Source of the DNA: Jiangella gansuensis DSM 44835
GTDB lineage: Bacteria; Actinomycetota; Actinomycetes; Jiangellales; Jiangellaceae
Assembly: GCF_000515395.1 (NCBI RefSeq)
Contig: NZ_KI911782.1
Span: 4,090,606 to 4,154,605 of the forward strand
Length of the DNA: 64,000 nucleotides
Direction of reading: 5' to 3'
Below the pieces are notes generated by a model, which searched no databases, was not told the DNA's origin, and worked only from the letters and a program-made list of their open reading frames with translations. Position 1 is the first letter of the stretch, and every line of letters starts with the position of its first letter. Made by a program: the position numbers and the translations under genes. Positions 9,242 to 18,047 of the stretch are shown piece by piece.

Positions 9242-9997
9242 TCAGGTGCCCATCCGGCCGTCCCGCGGCGCGAACGTGGTCAGCGCGTCGGTGTCGGAGT
9301 AGGCGGAGCGGGCGTACATGTCGGCCCAGGCGGCCGCGCCCGGGAAGACGCTGGCGGCCACGACCGCGTCGGCCAGCGCATCCAGGTCCACCGTGGTCGA
9401 CCGCAGCGTGACCACGCCGTCGCGCAGCAACGCCCAGTGTGGCCCGGGCCGGCCGTACGGCATGCCGACGCTGCCCGGGTTGACCACGAGCCGCCGGTCG
9501 ACCAGCCGCTGGAACGGCATATGGGTGTGGCCGCAGACGATCGTCCGGACGTCGTCGGGCACGCCGGCCAGGACGTCGGCCCAGCGGGCCAGTGAGCTGT
9601 CGACGAGGACCACCTCGTCGTCGTCGCGGGGACTGCCGTGGCAGAACAGCACCGGCCCGAAGCCGTCGACGTCGAGGGTCACCGGATGCGGCAGGCCGTC
9701 GAGGAGCTCCACCTGGTCCGGGCGCAACTGCCGGCCGGCCCAGTCGGCCACGTCGATGCCGGACGTGCCGCCGCGGGCGACCGTCACCAGCTCGCGATCG
9801 GCGTTGCCGCGCACCCACACGACCCGTTCACCCAGGGACGTGAGCAGGTCCAGCGTCTCGACCGGCAGCGGCCCGGCGGCGATGTCGCCGGTGAGCACGA
9901 TGCGCTCGGCGGCGACGACGTCGGGCTCGGCGAGGACCGCCTCGAGCGCCGGCAGCGCGCCATGGACGTCGGACAGGACGGCGACGGACGCGACCAT
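9242..9997 (-). CDS. Metallophosphoesterase (YfcE/MJ0936-like)
   Basis: A 251-residue calcineurin-like phosphoesterase. Metal-binding motifs appear in the standard order: LSDVHGALPALEAVL (D-x-H), LTGDIAAGP (G-D), VRGNADREL (G-N-x-D/H), CHGSPRDDDE and GHTHMPF (G-H-x-H). NPGSVGMPYG follows, as in YfcE-type cyclic-nucleotide or general phosphodiesterases. The physiological substrate cannot be read from sequence. It is divergent from gcvT with only 46 bp between starts, so the two probably have overlapping promoters. The ATG at 9997 is the first in-frame start next to the metal motif. Confidence 0.88.
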   Translation of the reverse strand: MVASVAVLSDVHGALPALEAVLAEPDVVAAERIVLTGDIAAGPLPVETLDLLTSLGERVVWVRGNADRELVTVARGGTSGIDVADWAGRQLRPDQVELLDGLPHPVTLDVDGFGPVLFCHGSPRDDDEVVLVDSSLARWADVLAGVPDDVRTIVCGHTHMPFQRLVDRRLVVNPGSVGMPYGRPGPHWALLRDGVVTLRSTTVDLDALADAVVAASVFPGAAAWADMYARSAYSDTDALTTFAPRDGRMGT

Positions 9998-10043
9998 GCG
10001 GCCACTCTCCCATGATCACGAAGTGGGCCCGTAGGGTGAGGCC

Positions 10044-11144
10044 GTGACTGCCGAAGACCTCGCCAGAACGTCCCTGTACGAGCGCCACGTCGCGTTGGGC
10101 GCCAAGTTCGCCGGGTTCGGTGGCTGGTCGATGCCGCTGCAGTACTCCGGCGTCGTCGACGAGCACACAGCCGTGCGCGAGCGGGTTGGCCTGTTCGACG
10201 TCAGCCACCTCGGCAAGGCGTCGGTCACCGGGCCGGGGGCGCGGGCCTTTGTCGACGCGTGCCTCACCAACGCACTGGAGAAGATCGGCCCGGGCCAGGC
10301 GCAGTACACGCTGTGCTGCGACGAGTCCGGGGGAGTGGTCGACGACCTCATCGTCTACCTGAACGCCGACGACGACCTGCTCCTGGTGCCCAACGCCGCC
10401 AACAACGCCGAGGTGGTCCGGCTGCTGGCCGCGGCCGCACCAGGGGACGTCGAGGTCCGGGACCGGCACCGCGACTTCGCCGTGCTGGCGGTGCAGGGTC
10501 CGCGCAGCGACGAGGTGCTCACCGCGCTGGACCTCCCCGTCGGTCACCCGTACATGTCGTTCGTGGAGGCGGTGCATGACGCCGTCGCGCTGATCGTCTG
10601 TCGCACCGGCTACACCGGCGAGCGCGGCTACGAGCTGCTGGTGCCGTGGGACGAAGCCGGGTCGGTGTGGGACGCCCTGCTGGCCGGGGGTGCACAGCTC
10701 GGCATCGTGCCGTGCGGGCTGGGTGCGCGCGACACCTTGCGCACCGAGATGGGCTACCCGCTGCATGGTCAGGACCTGTCCATGGACATCTCGCCGGTGC
10801 AGGCGCGGGCCGGCTGGGCGGTCGGGTGGTCGAAGCCGGCGTTCTGGGGCCGCGACGCGCTGCTCGCCGAGAAGGAGGCCGGGCCGGCACGGCGGCTGCA
10901 GGGCATCAGATCACTCGGGCGGGGCATCCCGCGGCCCGGCATGATGGTGACGGTGGACGGCGAACCGGCCGGCCAGGTGACGTCGGGGACGTTCTCGCCG
11001 ACGTTGCGGCAGGGCATCGGGCTGGCGCTGCTGCCGCCGGACACCGCCGTGGGCAGCCAGGTCCAGGTGGACGTACGCGGCCGGGCCGAGACGTTCGAGG
11101 TGGTGCGTCCGCCGTTCGTGCAATCGAGCACGAAGGAGCGTTGA
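10044..11144 (+). CDS. gcvT: Aminomethyltransferase, glycine cleavage system T protein
   Basis: A 366-residue folate enzyme that releases ammonia from the aminomethyl group on lipoylated H protein and makes methylene-tetrahydrofolate. Signature regions are [16 protein letters not shown] near the start, [11 protein letters not shown], the [21 protein letters not shown] folate-site region, [15 protein letters not shown], and the GCV_T C-terminal barrel ending [17 protein letters not shown]. The start is GTG with GAGG upstream. No gcvP or gcvH lies in the window, so the system is split. It is convergent with the MFS gene, with a 16-bp gap. Confidence 0.95.
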   Translation: MTAEDLARTSLYERHVALGAKFAGFGGWSMPLQYSGVVDEHTAVRERVGLFDVSHLGKASVTGPGARAFVDACLTNALEKIGPGQAQYTLCCDESGGVVDDLIVYLNADDDLLLVPNAANNAEVVRLLAAAAPGDVEVRDRHRDFAVLAVQGPRSDEVLTALDLPVGHPYMSFVEAVHDAVALIVCRTGYTGERGYELLVPWDEAGSVWDALLAGGAQLGIVPCGLGARDTLRTEMGYPLHGQDLSMDISPVQARAGWAVGWSKPAFWGRDALLAEKEAGPARRLQGIRSLGRGIPRPGMMVTVDGEPAGQVTSGTFSPTLRQGIGLALLPPDTAVGSQVQVDVRGRAETFEVVRPPFVQSSTKER

Positions 11145-11160
11145 CGCCGTCCGGCGGGCG

Positions 11161-12417
11161 TCAGTCGTCGGAGGCGACGTCGAGCACCCGGGGCGCGGAC
11201 CGCAGCGACGACAACCACGCCACCAGCGCCGCGACGACGAGCGAGAGCTGGCAGATCAGGATGGTGGTGTCGGTGTCGAACCGGCTGGCGAGCATGCCGG
11301 CCAGCACGGCGCCCAGGGGGTAGCCGACGCCGAACGTCGCCATGCGGCCGGCGGTCATGACGCGGCTCATCAGCGGTTCGGGAGTCACCTGCTGGCGCAG
11401 GGTCACCGAGATGGTCGCGATCAGGATGTACATCATCGACCAGGCCGCGAGCGCGAGGATGCCGGGCAGCCAGCTCTGCGCCAGGGAGATGGCCAGCCCG
11501 GCGCCGCCCGCCGCCGGCAGCACCAGCAGCGCGGCCCGGACCCCGCCGAAGCGCCGCACGAGGCGCGGCACGAGCACGCTGCCGGCGACCGCGCCGACGC
11601 CCCACGCGCCGTACAGCACGCCGAGCCGCCAGTCGCCCTCGCGCACACCGAGGGTGCGGTCGGCCCACACGACGAGCACCGCCATCAGGGACCCGGCGCT
11701 GAACGCGACCAGGGCGCCGATGACGATCATGACCCGGACGATGCGGTGCCGCAGGATGAAGCGGGTGCCCTGCGCCACCGCGGCCAGGCCGAGCGACGAC
11801 TCGCGGTCGCGCGCGCCGCTCAGCGGCCGGGTGATGCTGCGGATGAGCATCGCCGACGCTACGAACGTCAGCACGTCGATGGCGATGACGGACGCCGGCG
11901 AGATGACCACGATCAACGCGCCGACCAGCATGGGCACCACTGTCTCGGCCACCGTGCTGGCGCCGAAGACCAGCGCGTTCGCGGACGGCAGCCGGTCGCG
12001 GGAGACGAGGCTGGGCAGCGCGCCCTGGTTGGCCGCGTCGAAGAAGACGTAGATGATGCGTGCCGCGAACGCGGCGGCCAGCACGTGTCCGGCGGTCAAG
12101 GCGTCCAGCCAGGAGGCGACGGGGACGGTGGCGAGGGCGAGCGCCGCCAGCACGTCGGCCCCCACCATGACCCGGCGCCGGTCGACGTGGTCGGCCAGCG
12201 CACCGGCCCACAGGCCGAACAACAGGTAGGGGATCGCCTCAGCGACAATGACCAGCGACGTCCAGGTGGCCGAGCCGGTGATGCCGTAGATGAGGACCGG
12301 CATGGCGATGAACGTCACCGCCGAGCCGGTCAGTGAGACGATGCGCGCTGCCAGGTACCGGAAGATGTCCGGATCACTCAGCAGACGCTGGCGCCGTGCG
12401 GGCGCTGAACTACCCAC
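11161..12417 (-). CDS. MFS transporter (MFS_3/EntS-like)
   Basis: A 418-residue integral membrane protein with about twelve hydrophobic segments. The loop between helices 2 and 3 has the major facilitator signature GLWAGALADHVDRRRVMVGAD. Helices such as AARIVSLTGSAVTFIAMPVLIYGI and the mid-protein gap at about residue 200 (PLSGARDRESS) split it into two six-helix halves. The family includes proton-driven exporters of drugs and siderophores; the substrate here is unknown. The GTG start at 12417 has a GGGAG site upstream. A 333-bp gene-poor gap lies upstream. Confidence 0.87.
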   Translation of the reverse strand: MGSSAPARRQRLLSDPDIFRYLAARIVSLTGSAVTFIAMPVLIYGITGSATWTSLVIVAEAIPYLLFGLWAGALADHVDRRRVMVGADVLAALALATVPVASWLDALTAGHVLAAAFAARIIYVFFDAANQGALPSLVSRDRLPSANALVFGASTVAETVVPMLVGALIVVISPASVIAIDVLTFVASAMLIRSITRPLSGARDRESSLGLAAVAQGTRFILRHRIVRVMIVIGALVAFSAGSLMAVLVVWADRTLGVREGDWRLGVLYGAWGVGAVAGSVLVPRLVRRFGGVRAALLVLPAAGGAGLAISLAQSWLPGILALAAWSMMYILIATISVTLRQQVTPEPLMSRVMTAGRMATFGVGYPLGAVLAGMLASRFDTDTTILICQLSLVVAALVAWLSSLRSAPRVLDVASDD

Positions 12418-12558
12418 GTCGATGAACTCCCGCCCCCCGCGAACTGAACTTTACGCGGAAGGCAACAGCATGACGGGTGTCTTGTCAAGGAGCCGTGACC
12501 ATGATCAGAGCCGCCGGTCGCGCCGCCCGGAATGGCCCGAATGTGGCCGGATCATCGC

Positions 12559-12599
12559 GGGCGCGCCGTTGCCGTCCCCTGCGCGGCAACGACGCGCCC
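12559..12599. other. Strong stem-loop in the 12418-12750 gap
   Basis: GGGCGCGCCGTTGCCG (12559-12574) pairs with 12584-12599 with one mismatch across a 9-base loop. It lies between the divergent starts of the MFS gene and the small gene at 12751, so it is more likely a leader structure or attenuator-like element than a terminator of either. The rest of the gap holds no gene I can support; the open frame across it has poor codon character. Confidence 0.5.
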
Positions 12600-12750
12600 C
12601 GATACCTGTCAGGACACCGACGGGGCCGGCTCATGACGCGGGGAGACGAGAAATCTCGGTGTGACGTGGACAACACCGGGACCAGTGTCGGGCGGAGGCG
12701 GCGCGGACCGTACTGTCGTGGCGACTGCTCGGTGCGATCGGGAGGCGAAG

Positions 12751-12972
12751 ATGAGCTGGACATGGCGGTTCCTGGCGCCGGACGGTGCCCCGGCGGAGAA
12801 CGTGGACGACGGCGCCGGCAGGCCGGAGGCGGGGTTCCCGACGCAGTCCGACGCCGAGAGCTGGCTGGGGGAGCACTGGCGCGCCCTGGTCGAGGCGGGC
12901 GTCGACTCGGTGGTCCTGGTGGAGGACGGCCGCGAGGTCTACGGTCCGATGAGCCTGCGCCCGCCGGACTGA
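12751..12972 (+). CDS. Conserved small actinobacterial protein
   Basis: A 73-residue protein, MSWTWRFLAPDG..., rich in acidic residues. The ATG at 12751 is preceded by GGGAGG, which fixes the start inside a longer open frame. The pattern of a Trp-rich first strand, SDAESWLGEHWRALVEAGVDSVVLVEDG and YGPMSLRP suggests one small alpha/beta domain. Similar short proteins with this W-L-x-x-x-W pattern are common in actinobacteria, but I know of no assigned function. Repeat copy B follows immediately and may end its transcript. Confidence 0.65.
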   Translation: MSWTWRFLAPDGAPAENVDDGAGRPEAGFPTQSDAESWLGEHWRALVEAGVDSVVLVEDGREVYGPMSLRPPD

Positions 12973-12981
12973 TTCGCTGTT

Positions 12982-13060
12982 CCGGAAATGATCACGTTCA
13001 CCATGGGTGTTCCCGCTCCACCACGGATGTAGGCATGGCGAAGCGGGAACACGCCCGGTG
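12982..13060 (+). repeat. Dispersed palindromic repeat, copy B
   Basis: The element starts CGGAAATGATCACGTTCACC and runs through CATGGGTGTTCCCGC, a central ATGTAGGCATGG, and the complementary GCGGGAACACGCC. The inner GTGTTCCCGC...GCGGGAACAC arms form a stem. It sits between the convergent small gene and the aldo/keto reductase gene, as copy A does between its neighbours. Confidence 0.75.
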
Positions 13061-13070
13061 ACGCGTCCTG

Positions 13071-14075
13071 TCAGCGCGACGACGGCGACCGGGTTGCCGT
13101 CAGCTCCGGGTCACGCACGACTGCGTCGCCCAGCACCTCGTCGATGGCGGCCAGCAGGTCGGCGTCGAGACGGACACCGCCGGCCTTGACGTTCTCGGCC
13201 ACCTGCTCCGGCCGGGACGCGCCGATGATCGCCGTCGCGACGTTCCGGTTCTGCAGCACCCACGCGATGGCCAGCTGGGCCAGGGACAGTCCGGCCTGCT
13301 CGGCCAGCGGGACGAGCCGCTGCACCCGCGTGAGCACGTCGTCGGTGAGCCAGCGGCGCGCGATGTCGCTGCCGCCACTGGTGAGCGCGGCGCGCGAGCC
13401 TTCCGGGATGGGCTGCCCGGGCTGGTACTTGCCGGTGAGCACACCCTGGGCGATCGGGGAGAAGACCACCTGCGACACGCCCACGTCCTCCGAAGCCGGC
13501 ACCACCTCGGACTCGATGACCCGCCACAGCATGGAGTACTCGGGCTGGTTGGAGACGAACGGGATCTTCAGCTCGCGGGCCAGGGCGTGCCCGGCGCGGA
13601 TCTGGTCGGCCGTCCACTCCGAGACACCGATGTAGAGCACCTTGCCGGCGCGGACGAGGTCGGCGAAGGCCTCCATCGTCTCCTCCAGCGGCGTGCCGTG
13701 GTCGTACCGGTGCGCCTGGTAGAGGTCGACGTAGTCGGTGCCCAGCCGGCGTAGCGAGGCGTTGATGGCCTCGTGGACGTGCTTGCGCGACAGCCCGCGG
13801 TCGTTGGGGCCGTCGTGACCGGCCGGCCAGAAGAGCTTGGTGAAGATCTCCAGTGACTCACGGCGCTGCCCGGCCAGCGCCCTGCCCAGCACCTCCTCGG
13901 CCCGGCCGGCCGCGTACACGTCGGCGGTGTCGAAGGTGGTGATGCCGGCGTCCAGCGCGGCCCGCACGCAGGCGGTGGCTGCGTCGTCGGCGATCTGGGA
14001 GCCGTGGGTGATCCAGTTGCCGTAGGCGATCTCGCTGATCTTGAGGCCGGAGCGGCCCAGGTTGCGGAATTCCAT
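13071..14075 (-). CDS. Aldo/keto reductase (potassium-channel beta-subunit-like)
   Basis: A 334-residue NADPH-dependent reductase. The start MEFRNLGRSGLKISEIAYGN is typical and ATG 14075 is chosen over the longer open frame. The catalytic tetrad is visible: D49 and Y54 in TTFDTADVYAAG, K80 in IFTKLFW, and H122 in LYQAHRYD. The FSPIAQGVLTGKY segment and C-terminal AIIGASRPEQVAENV bind cofactor. This subgroup reduces various carbonyls and methylglyoxal-type aldehydes; the true substrate is unknown. It lies 38 bp downstream of the acetyltransferase gene on the same strand. Confidence 0.92.
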   Translation of the reverse strand: MEFRNLGRSGLKISEIAYGNWITHGSQIADDAATACVRAALDAGITTFDTADVYAAGRAEEVLGRALAGQRRESLEIFTKLFWPAGHDGPNDRGLSRKHVHEAINASLRRLGTDYVDLYQAHRYDHGTPLEETMEAFADLVRAGKVLYIGVSEWTADQIRAGHALARELKIPFVSNQPEYSMLWRVIESEVVPASEDVGVSQVVFSPIAQGVLTGKYQPGQPIPEGSRAALTSGGSDIARRWLTDDVLTRVQRLVPLAEQAGLSLAQLAIAWVLQNRNVATAIIGASRPEQVAENVKAGGVRLDADLLAAIDEVLGDAVVRDPELTATRSPSSR

Positions 14076-14113
14076 GCGCCCGAAACTACCGGGGCACCGT
14101 GGACGCCCGGCGC

Positions 14114-14623
14114 TCAGGCGTCGTCGAGCGGGACGACGAGATCCTTGGCGAAGAAGCGGCTCAGCTCGGCGTCGACGTAGTGCCCGAACGGGTCGGTGGC
14201 CACGTATCCGCTGGAGCTGTAGAGCGCGATGGCCTCCGGCTGGCGCAGCCCGGTCTCGAGCACCACCCGCCGGTAGCCGGCCTCGACCGCCTGCGCCTCC
14301 AGTTCGGCGAGCAGGCGGCGCGCGTGGCCGCCGCCGCGGTGCTCGTGCGCCACGTACATGCGCTTGATCTCGGCGACGCCGTCGCTGTGGCGGCGGAAAC
14401 CCCCGGTCGCCACCGGCTCGTTGCCGACGAAGCCGACCAGGAACCGGCCCAGCGGCGGCGTGAACTCGTCCGGGTTGACCGGAGTCTCGTCCGGGTCGCC
14501 GTACCGCTCGACGTACTCCTGCTGCAGCTCGGTCTCCAGCGCGCGCACGACGGGGTCGGAGTAGCGCAGCGCCCGGATGAACAGCCCGGTCTGGTCGCGG
14601 TCGGCGGTGGGCGCGGAACTCAC
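14114..14623 (-). CDS. GNAT-family N-acetyltransferase
   Basis: A 169-residue acetyltransferase. The acetyl-CoA loop is VAHEHRGGGHARRLLAELE (motif A, R/Q-x-x-G-x-A), preceded by the beta-4 strand EIKRMYV and followed by VVLETGLRQPEAIALYSSSGYV. The substrate is unknown. The GTG start at 14623 overlaps the stop of the DUF3043 gene by four bases (GTGA), which indicates translational coupling. It is the middle gene of a likely three-gene unit with the DUF3043 gene and the aldo/keto reductase. Confidence 0.85.
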   Translation of the reverse strand: MSSAPTADRDQTGLFIRALRYSDPVVRALETELQQEYVERYGDPDETPVNPDEFTPPLGRFLVGFVGNEPVATGGFRRHSDGVAEIKRMYVAHEHRGGGHARRLLAELEAQAVEAGYRRVVLETGLRQPEAIALYSSSGYVATDPFGHYVDAELSRFFAKDLVVPLDDA

Positions 14624-15207
14624 ACCAAGGTCCCGGGCTTGACCTGCGGCTTGGGCAGCCGCAGCCGGCGCAGCTGGGTGGCGCGGGTGACGGCGTACAA
14701 GACGTGACCCTTTCCGTCGTCGTCCGGGAACCGCTTGCGCACCTCACGCTTCACCCGGAAGCCGAGGATCGTCAAGTCCACGACGAGCAGGATCATGGCC
14801 GCCAGCCAGATGACGGTGGAGATCAGCTGGACCTGAGCGACGCCGATCAGGCTCGTCAGCAGGATGACGAGAATGATCGGCAGGAAGAACTCGGCCACGG
14901 TGCGGCGGGAGTCGACGTAGTCGCGCAGGAAACGGCGCACGTCGCCCTGGTCGCGCTTGAGGAAGTAGCGCTCGTCGCCGGTGTTCATGGCCGCCCTGGT
15001 CTTGGCACGCTCGGCCCGCATCCGCTCGCGGTCGCGGCGCATCGCCTCGCGGCGGTTCAGCGGGGGCCGGACGCGCTGCTTGCGCGCCTGCTCGGCCTCG
15101 CTGCGCTTCGGCGTGGGCCGGCCCTTGCCGACCGCGCGGGCAGGCTCGTCCGCGGCGTCGGCGGCGGGGACGTCGACTGTCTCAGGGGAAGTTCGGCGAC
15201 GGAACAC
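14620..15207 (-). CDS. DUF3043 membrane protein
   Basis: A 195-residue actinobacterial protein. It begins VFRRRTSPETV at a GTG (15207); the N-terminal half is strongly charged (KGRPTPKRSEAEQARKQR, RREAMRRDRERMRAERAK), followed by DERYFLKRDQGDVRRFLRDYVDSR, the conserved DUF3043 core. Two transmembrane helices (FFLPIILVILLTSLIGV and VIWLAAMILLVVDLTILG) precede a basic cytoplasmic tail. The function of the family is not known. It is divergent from pspA, with 118 bp between the starts that must hold both promoters. Confidence 0.85.
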   Translation of the reverse strand: MFRRRTSPETVDVPAADAADEPARAVGKGRPTPKRSEAEQARKQRVRPPLNRREAMRRDRERMRAERAKTRAAMNTGDERYFLKRDQGDVRRFLRDYVDSRRTVAEFFLPIILVILLTSLIGVAQVQLISTVIWLAAMILLVVDLTILGFRVKREVRKRFPDDDGKGHVLYAVTRATQLRRLRLPKPQVKPGTLV

Positions 15208-15325
15208 GCCTACCAGGGTAGGCCAGTATGCAACCGGCCCTGCCACCGTGCGGCCCTACACCGTAGTGTTGGTGGAAACAGTGTGCACGACACTGCACCA
15301 GCTCGAGAAAGGGATACCTGGCCAG

Positions 15326-16117
15326 ATGGGGATCCTCCAGCGAATGTCCATGATCTTCCGGGCCAAGGCCGACAAGGCGCTCGATCGCGCCGAGGACCCC
15401 CGGGAGACGCTCGACTACTCCTACAAGAAGCAGCTGGAGCTGCTTCAGAAGGTGCGCCGCGGTGTGGCCGACGTCGCCACCAGCCGCAAGCGCATCGAGG
15501 TCCAGATGACCCAGCTGCAGTCGCAGTCGGGCAAGCTGCAGGAGCAGGCGCAGAAGGCGCTGTCCCTCGGCCGGGAGGACCTGGCCCGCGAGGCGCTCAC
15601 CCGCCGCTCGGGGCTGCAGAACCAGATCACCGATCTGCAGACGCAGCACGCCTCGCTGCAGGGCGAGGAGGAGAAGCTCACGCTCGCCGCCCAGCGCCTG
15701 CAGGCCAAGGTCGAGTCCTTCCGCACCAAGAAGGAGACCATCAAGGCCAGCTACACCGCCGCCGAGGCGCAGACGCGCATCGGTGAGGCGTTCAGCGGCA
15801 TCTCCGAGGAGATGAGCGACGTCGGCCTGGCCGTCCAGCGCGCCGAGGACAAGACGGCCAACATGCAGGCCCGCGCGGGTGCCATCGACGAGCTGCTGGC
15901 GTCGGGCGCCCTCGAGGACCCCACCGGCACCTCGAAGGACGACATCAGCGTCGAGCTGGACCGGCTGGCTTCCACCAGCGACGTCGAGCTCGAGCTCTCC
16001 CGGATGAAGCAGGAGATCACCGGTGGCGCGGAGGCTCCGAGGCAGCTCGAGGGCCAAGGCACCGAGCCCGCCGCCGAGCCGCAGGCGCAGCGCCAGCGCG
16101 AGGAGGGTCAGCTGTGA
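15326..16117 (+). CDS. pspA: Phage-shock protein PspA/IM30 family
   Basis: A 263-residue, almost wholly helical ESCRT-III-like protein that coats the inner face of the membrane under envelope stress. It starts MGILQRMSMIFRAKADKALDRAEDPRETLDY, the conserved amphipathic helix 0/1 region, followed by long coiled-coil heptads (KQLELLQKVRRGVADVATSR, QLQSQSGKLQEQAQKAL). The C-terminal ~40 residues are Pro/Glu/Gln-rich. ATG 15326 is preferred over upstream starts because it begins exactly at the family N-terminus. The stop overlaps the pspAA start. It leads the four-gene operon pspA-pspAA-htpX-pspAB. Confidence 0.93.
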   Translation: MGILQRMSMIFRAKADKALDRAEDPRETLDYSYKKQLELLQKVRRGVADVATSRKRIEVQMTQLQSQSGKLQEQAQKALSLGREDLAREALTRRSGLQNQITDLQTQHASLQGEEEKLTLAAQRLQAKVESFRTKKETIKASYTAAEAQTRIGEAFSGISEEMSDVGLAVQRAEDKTANMQARAGAIDELLASGALEDPTGTSKDDISVELDRLASTSDVELELSRMKQEITGGAEAPRQLEGQGTEPAAEPQAQRQREEGQL

Positions 16118-16407
16118 TCATCCGGATCATGGGTGAGGGCCAGTTCGAGGTCGACGGGTCGCATCTCGACGAGCTCAACCGGCTCGACGACATCCTCGGC
16201 GACGCCATCGAGAGTGGCAACGACGAGACGTTCCGCGCGGCGCTGATGGCGCTGCTGAACGAGGTGCGGCGGGTCGGCACGCCGCTGGCCGACGACGTCC
16301 TCGTCGACAGCGACCTGGTGCTGCCGTACGACGAGGCCCACGTCGACGAGGTGCGCGAGCTGCTCACCGACGAGGGCCTCATCCCGGTCGAGCCGCCGAC
16401 CACCTGA
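16114..16407 (+). CDS. pspAA: PspA-associated protein PspAA
   Basis: A 97-residue acidic protein, MIIRIMGEGQFEVDGSHLDELNRLDD..., matching the PspAA family found with PspA in actinobacteria and some other phyla. A small N-terminal beta hairpin (IIRIMGEGQFEV) precedes two helical stretches; the C-terminal YDEAHVDEVRELLTDEGLIP is characteristic. The GTG start at 16114 overlaps the pspA stop (GTGA), so synthesis is probably coupled to PspA. It likely partners PspA at the membrane, by genomic association; a biochemical activity is not known. Confidence 0.85.
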   Translation: MIIRIMGEGQFEVDGSHLDELNRLDDILGDAIESGNDETFRAALMALLNEVRRVGTPLADDVLVDSDLVLPYDEAHVDEVRELLTDEGLIPVEPPTT

Positions 16408-16539
16408 TCGCCGGGCGGCGGCCACGGCGGCTGCCGGGTGAACGACCGAGCCCGGCCGCCCGGTGGGAACCGGCGTGCCAGCGCGGCCGTTCTCACAACG
16501 GGTGACGTATCGCCCACCGCAGGTAGGAAAGGAAGCACG

Positions 16540-17439
16540 TTGGCGAGTTCGAGGTTCGCCCCGGACCGAGGCCTCTCGTTCCGGATGGGCCTGACGATGG
16601 TCCTGCTGGCCCTGCTGTACGTCGTGCTGATCGGGGCCATCTCGCTCGGCACGAACAGCTGGATCCTCGGCCTGGTCATCGGCTTGGGTGTCTTGTGGGG
16701 GCAGTGGTACTTCTCCGACAAGCTGGCGCTGTCGGCCATGGGGGCTCGCGAGGTCTCGCCGGCCCAGGAGCCGGATCTGCACGCCATGATCGACCGGCTG
16801 TGTGCGCTGGCCGACATGCCCAAGCCGAAGGTGGCCGTCGCCGACACCGACCTGCCCAACGCGTTCGCCGCCGGCCGCAGCCCCAGCCGTGCCGTCGTCT
16901 GCGTCACGCGGGGCATCCAGCGCCGGCTCGACGAACGCGAGCTGGAGGCGGTGCTGTCGCACGAGCTGTCCCATGTCGCGCATCGTGACGTCCTGGTCAT
17001 GACGGTGGCGTCCGTCGTCGGCGTGCTGGCCGGGTTCATGACCCGGATGCTGCTGTGGTCGGGCATGGGCAACAACCGCAACAACAACAACGCCGCGGTG
17101 ATGGTCCTGGTGGTCATGGTGGTCGCGGCCGTCGTGTACGGGGTGAGCTTCCTGCTGACCCGGCTGCTGTCGCGATATCGGGAGCTGGCGGCCGACCGCG
17201 CCGGTGCCATCCTGACCGGCCAGCCGTCGGCGCTGGCCAGCGCGCTCACCAAGATCTCCGGCGAGATGGCGCGAATCCCGAGCAAGGACCTGCGGGCCGC
17301 GGAGCCGTACAACGCGTTCTTCTTCGTGCCGGCGTTGACCGGCAAGCTGGACATCGCCTCGCTCTTCGCCTCGCACCCGCCGCTGGAGAAGCGGCTGAAC
17401 CAGCTCAGCCGCATCTCCGTCGAGCTGGGCCGGGAGTGA
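16540..17439 (+). CDS. htpX: Membrane zinc metalloprotease HtpX
   Basis: A 299-residue M48 protease that degrades damaged membrane proteins. Two N-terminal hydrophobic helices (MVLLALLYVVLIGAISL, WILGLVIGLGVLWGQWYF) precede the zinc-binding motif LSHELSHVAHRD (HELSH 141-145). Two further helices (VLVMTVASVVGVLAGFM and AAVMVLVVMVVAAVVYGVSF) are followed by the third-ligand region RYRELAADRAGA. The start is TTG at 16540, preceded by AGGAAAGGA; an upstream GTG at 16438 has no comparable site and would add 34 non-conserved residues. It is 132 bp after pspAA and 2 bp before pspAB, tying proteolysis to the envelope-stress operon. Confidence 0.92.
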   Translation: MASSRFAPDRGLSFRMGLTMVLLALLYVVLIGAISLGTNSWILGLVIGLGVLWGQWYFSDKLALSAMGAREVSPAQEPDLHAMIDRLCALADMPKPKVAVADTDLPNAFAAGRSPSRAVVCVTRGIQRRLDERELEAVLSHELSHVAHRDVLVMTVASVVGVLAGFMTRMLLWSGMGNNRNNNNAAVMVLVVMVVAAVVYGVSFLLTRLLSRYRELAADRAGAILTGQPSALASALTKISGEMARIPSKDLRAAEPYNAFFFVPALTGKLDIASLFASHPPLEKRLNQLSRISVELGRE

Positions 17440-17441
17440 CG

Positions 17442-18008
17442 GTGGGCATCCTCGACGCCATCTTCGGCCGGTCCAAGCAGGTCCAGCCCAACCTCGACGC
17501 GCTGTTCGCACTGCCCACCGCCGCGCTGACGCTCGAGGCGTCCGCGCAGATGCACCCCACCGGCGTGGGTGCGGTGTGCTTCCGGCAGGTCGAGGGTGGC
17601 CCGTTCGCCCGGTTGAAGGCCGAGGTCACCACGCTGCTGGGCGGTTCGGAGCCGGAGGAGATCCACGACGACTACGGCTACACCTGGCTCGTGGTGCGGC
17701 GGGAGCCGGCGCAGATGTCGGAGCTGTGCACCGACCTGCATTCGGTGAACTCGACGCTCGAGGCGGCCGGTTTCGGACCGTCGCTGTTGTGCACCACCAT
17801 CGGGCTGCGGTCGGACTCCGGGCGCGGGCTGGCGCTGGTGTACCTCTACAAGCGCGGCACGTTCTACCCGTTCGCGCCGGTCGACCCCCGGTCGCAGCAG
17901 CGGGACAACGCCCTGGAGCTGCAGGTTCGCGCGCTCGTCGGCGGCGACCTGCCCATCGAGTCCGACGTCAGCCGCTGGTTCCCCGTCTGGGGCGCTCCCG
18001 GCGTCTGA
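17442..18008 (+). CDS. pspAB: PspA-associated protein PspAB
   Basis: A 188-residue protein of the PspAB family. It starts at GTG 17442 with MGILDAIFGRSKQVQPNLDALFALPTAALTLE and contains YGYTWLVVRREP, LHSVNSTLEAAGFGPSLLC and YLYKRGTFYPFAP, with C-terminal DVSRWFPVWGAPG. No enzymatic motif is visible. It begins 2 bp after the htpX stop and completes the pspA-pspAA-htpX-pspAB operon. A hairpin repeat at 18048 follows within 40 bp and may end the transcript. Confidence 0.85.
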   Translation: MGILDAIFGRSKQVQPNLDALFALPTAALTLEASAQMHPTGVGAVCFRQVEGGPFARLKAEVTTLLGGSEPEEIHDDYGYTWLVVRREPAQMSELCTDLHSVNSTLEAAGFGPSLLCTTIGLRSDSGRGLALVYLYKRGTFYPFAPVDPRSQQRDNALELQVRALVGGDLPIESDVSRWFPVWGAPGV

Positions 18009-18047
18009 CCCGTCCGATCCACCCCTCGGCCTGTACCCGCGGTCCCC

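Noticed and set aside
9998-10043. Glycine riboswitch before gcvT
   Set aside because: Only 46 bp separate gcvT from the divergent gene, too short for the aptamer.
12477-13061. 194-codon frame across the MFS/small-gene gap
   Set aside because: It overlaps the better-supported gene at 12751 (strong GGGAGG site) in another frame and runs into repeat copy B.
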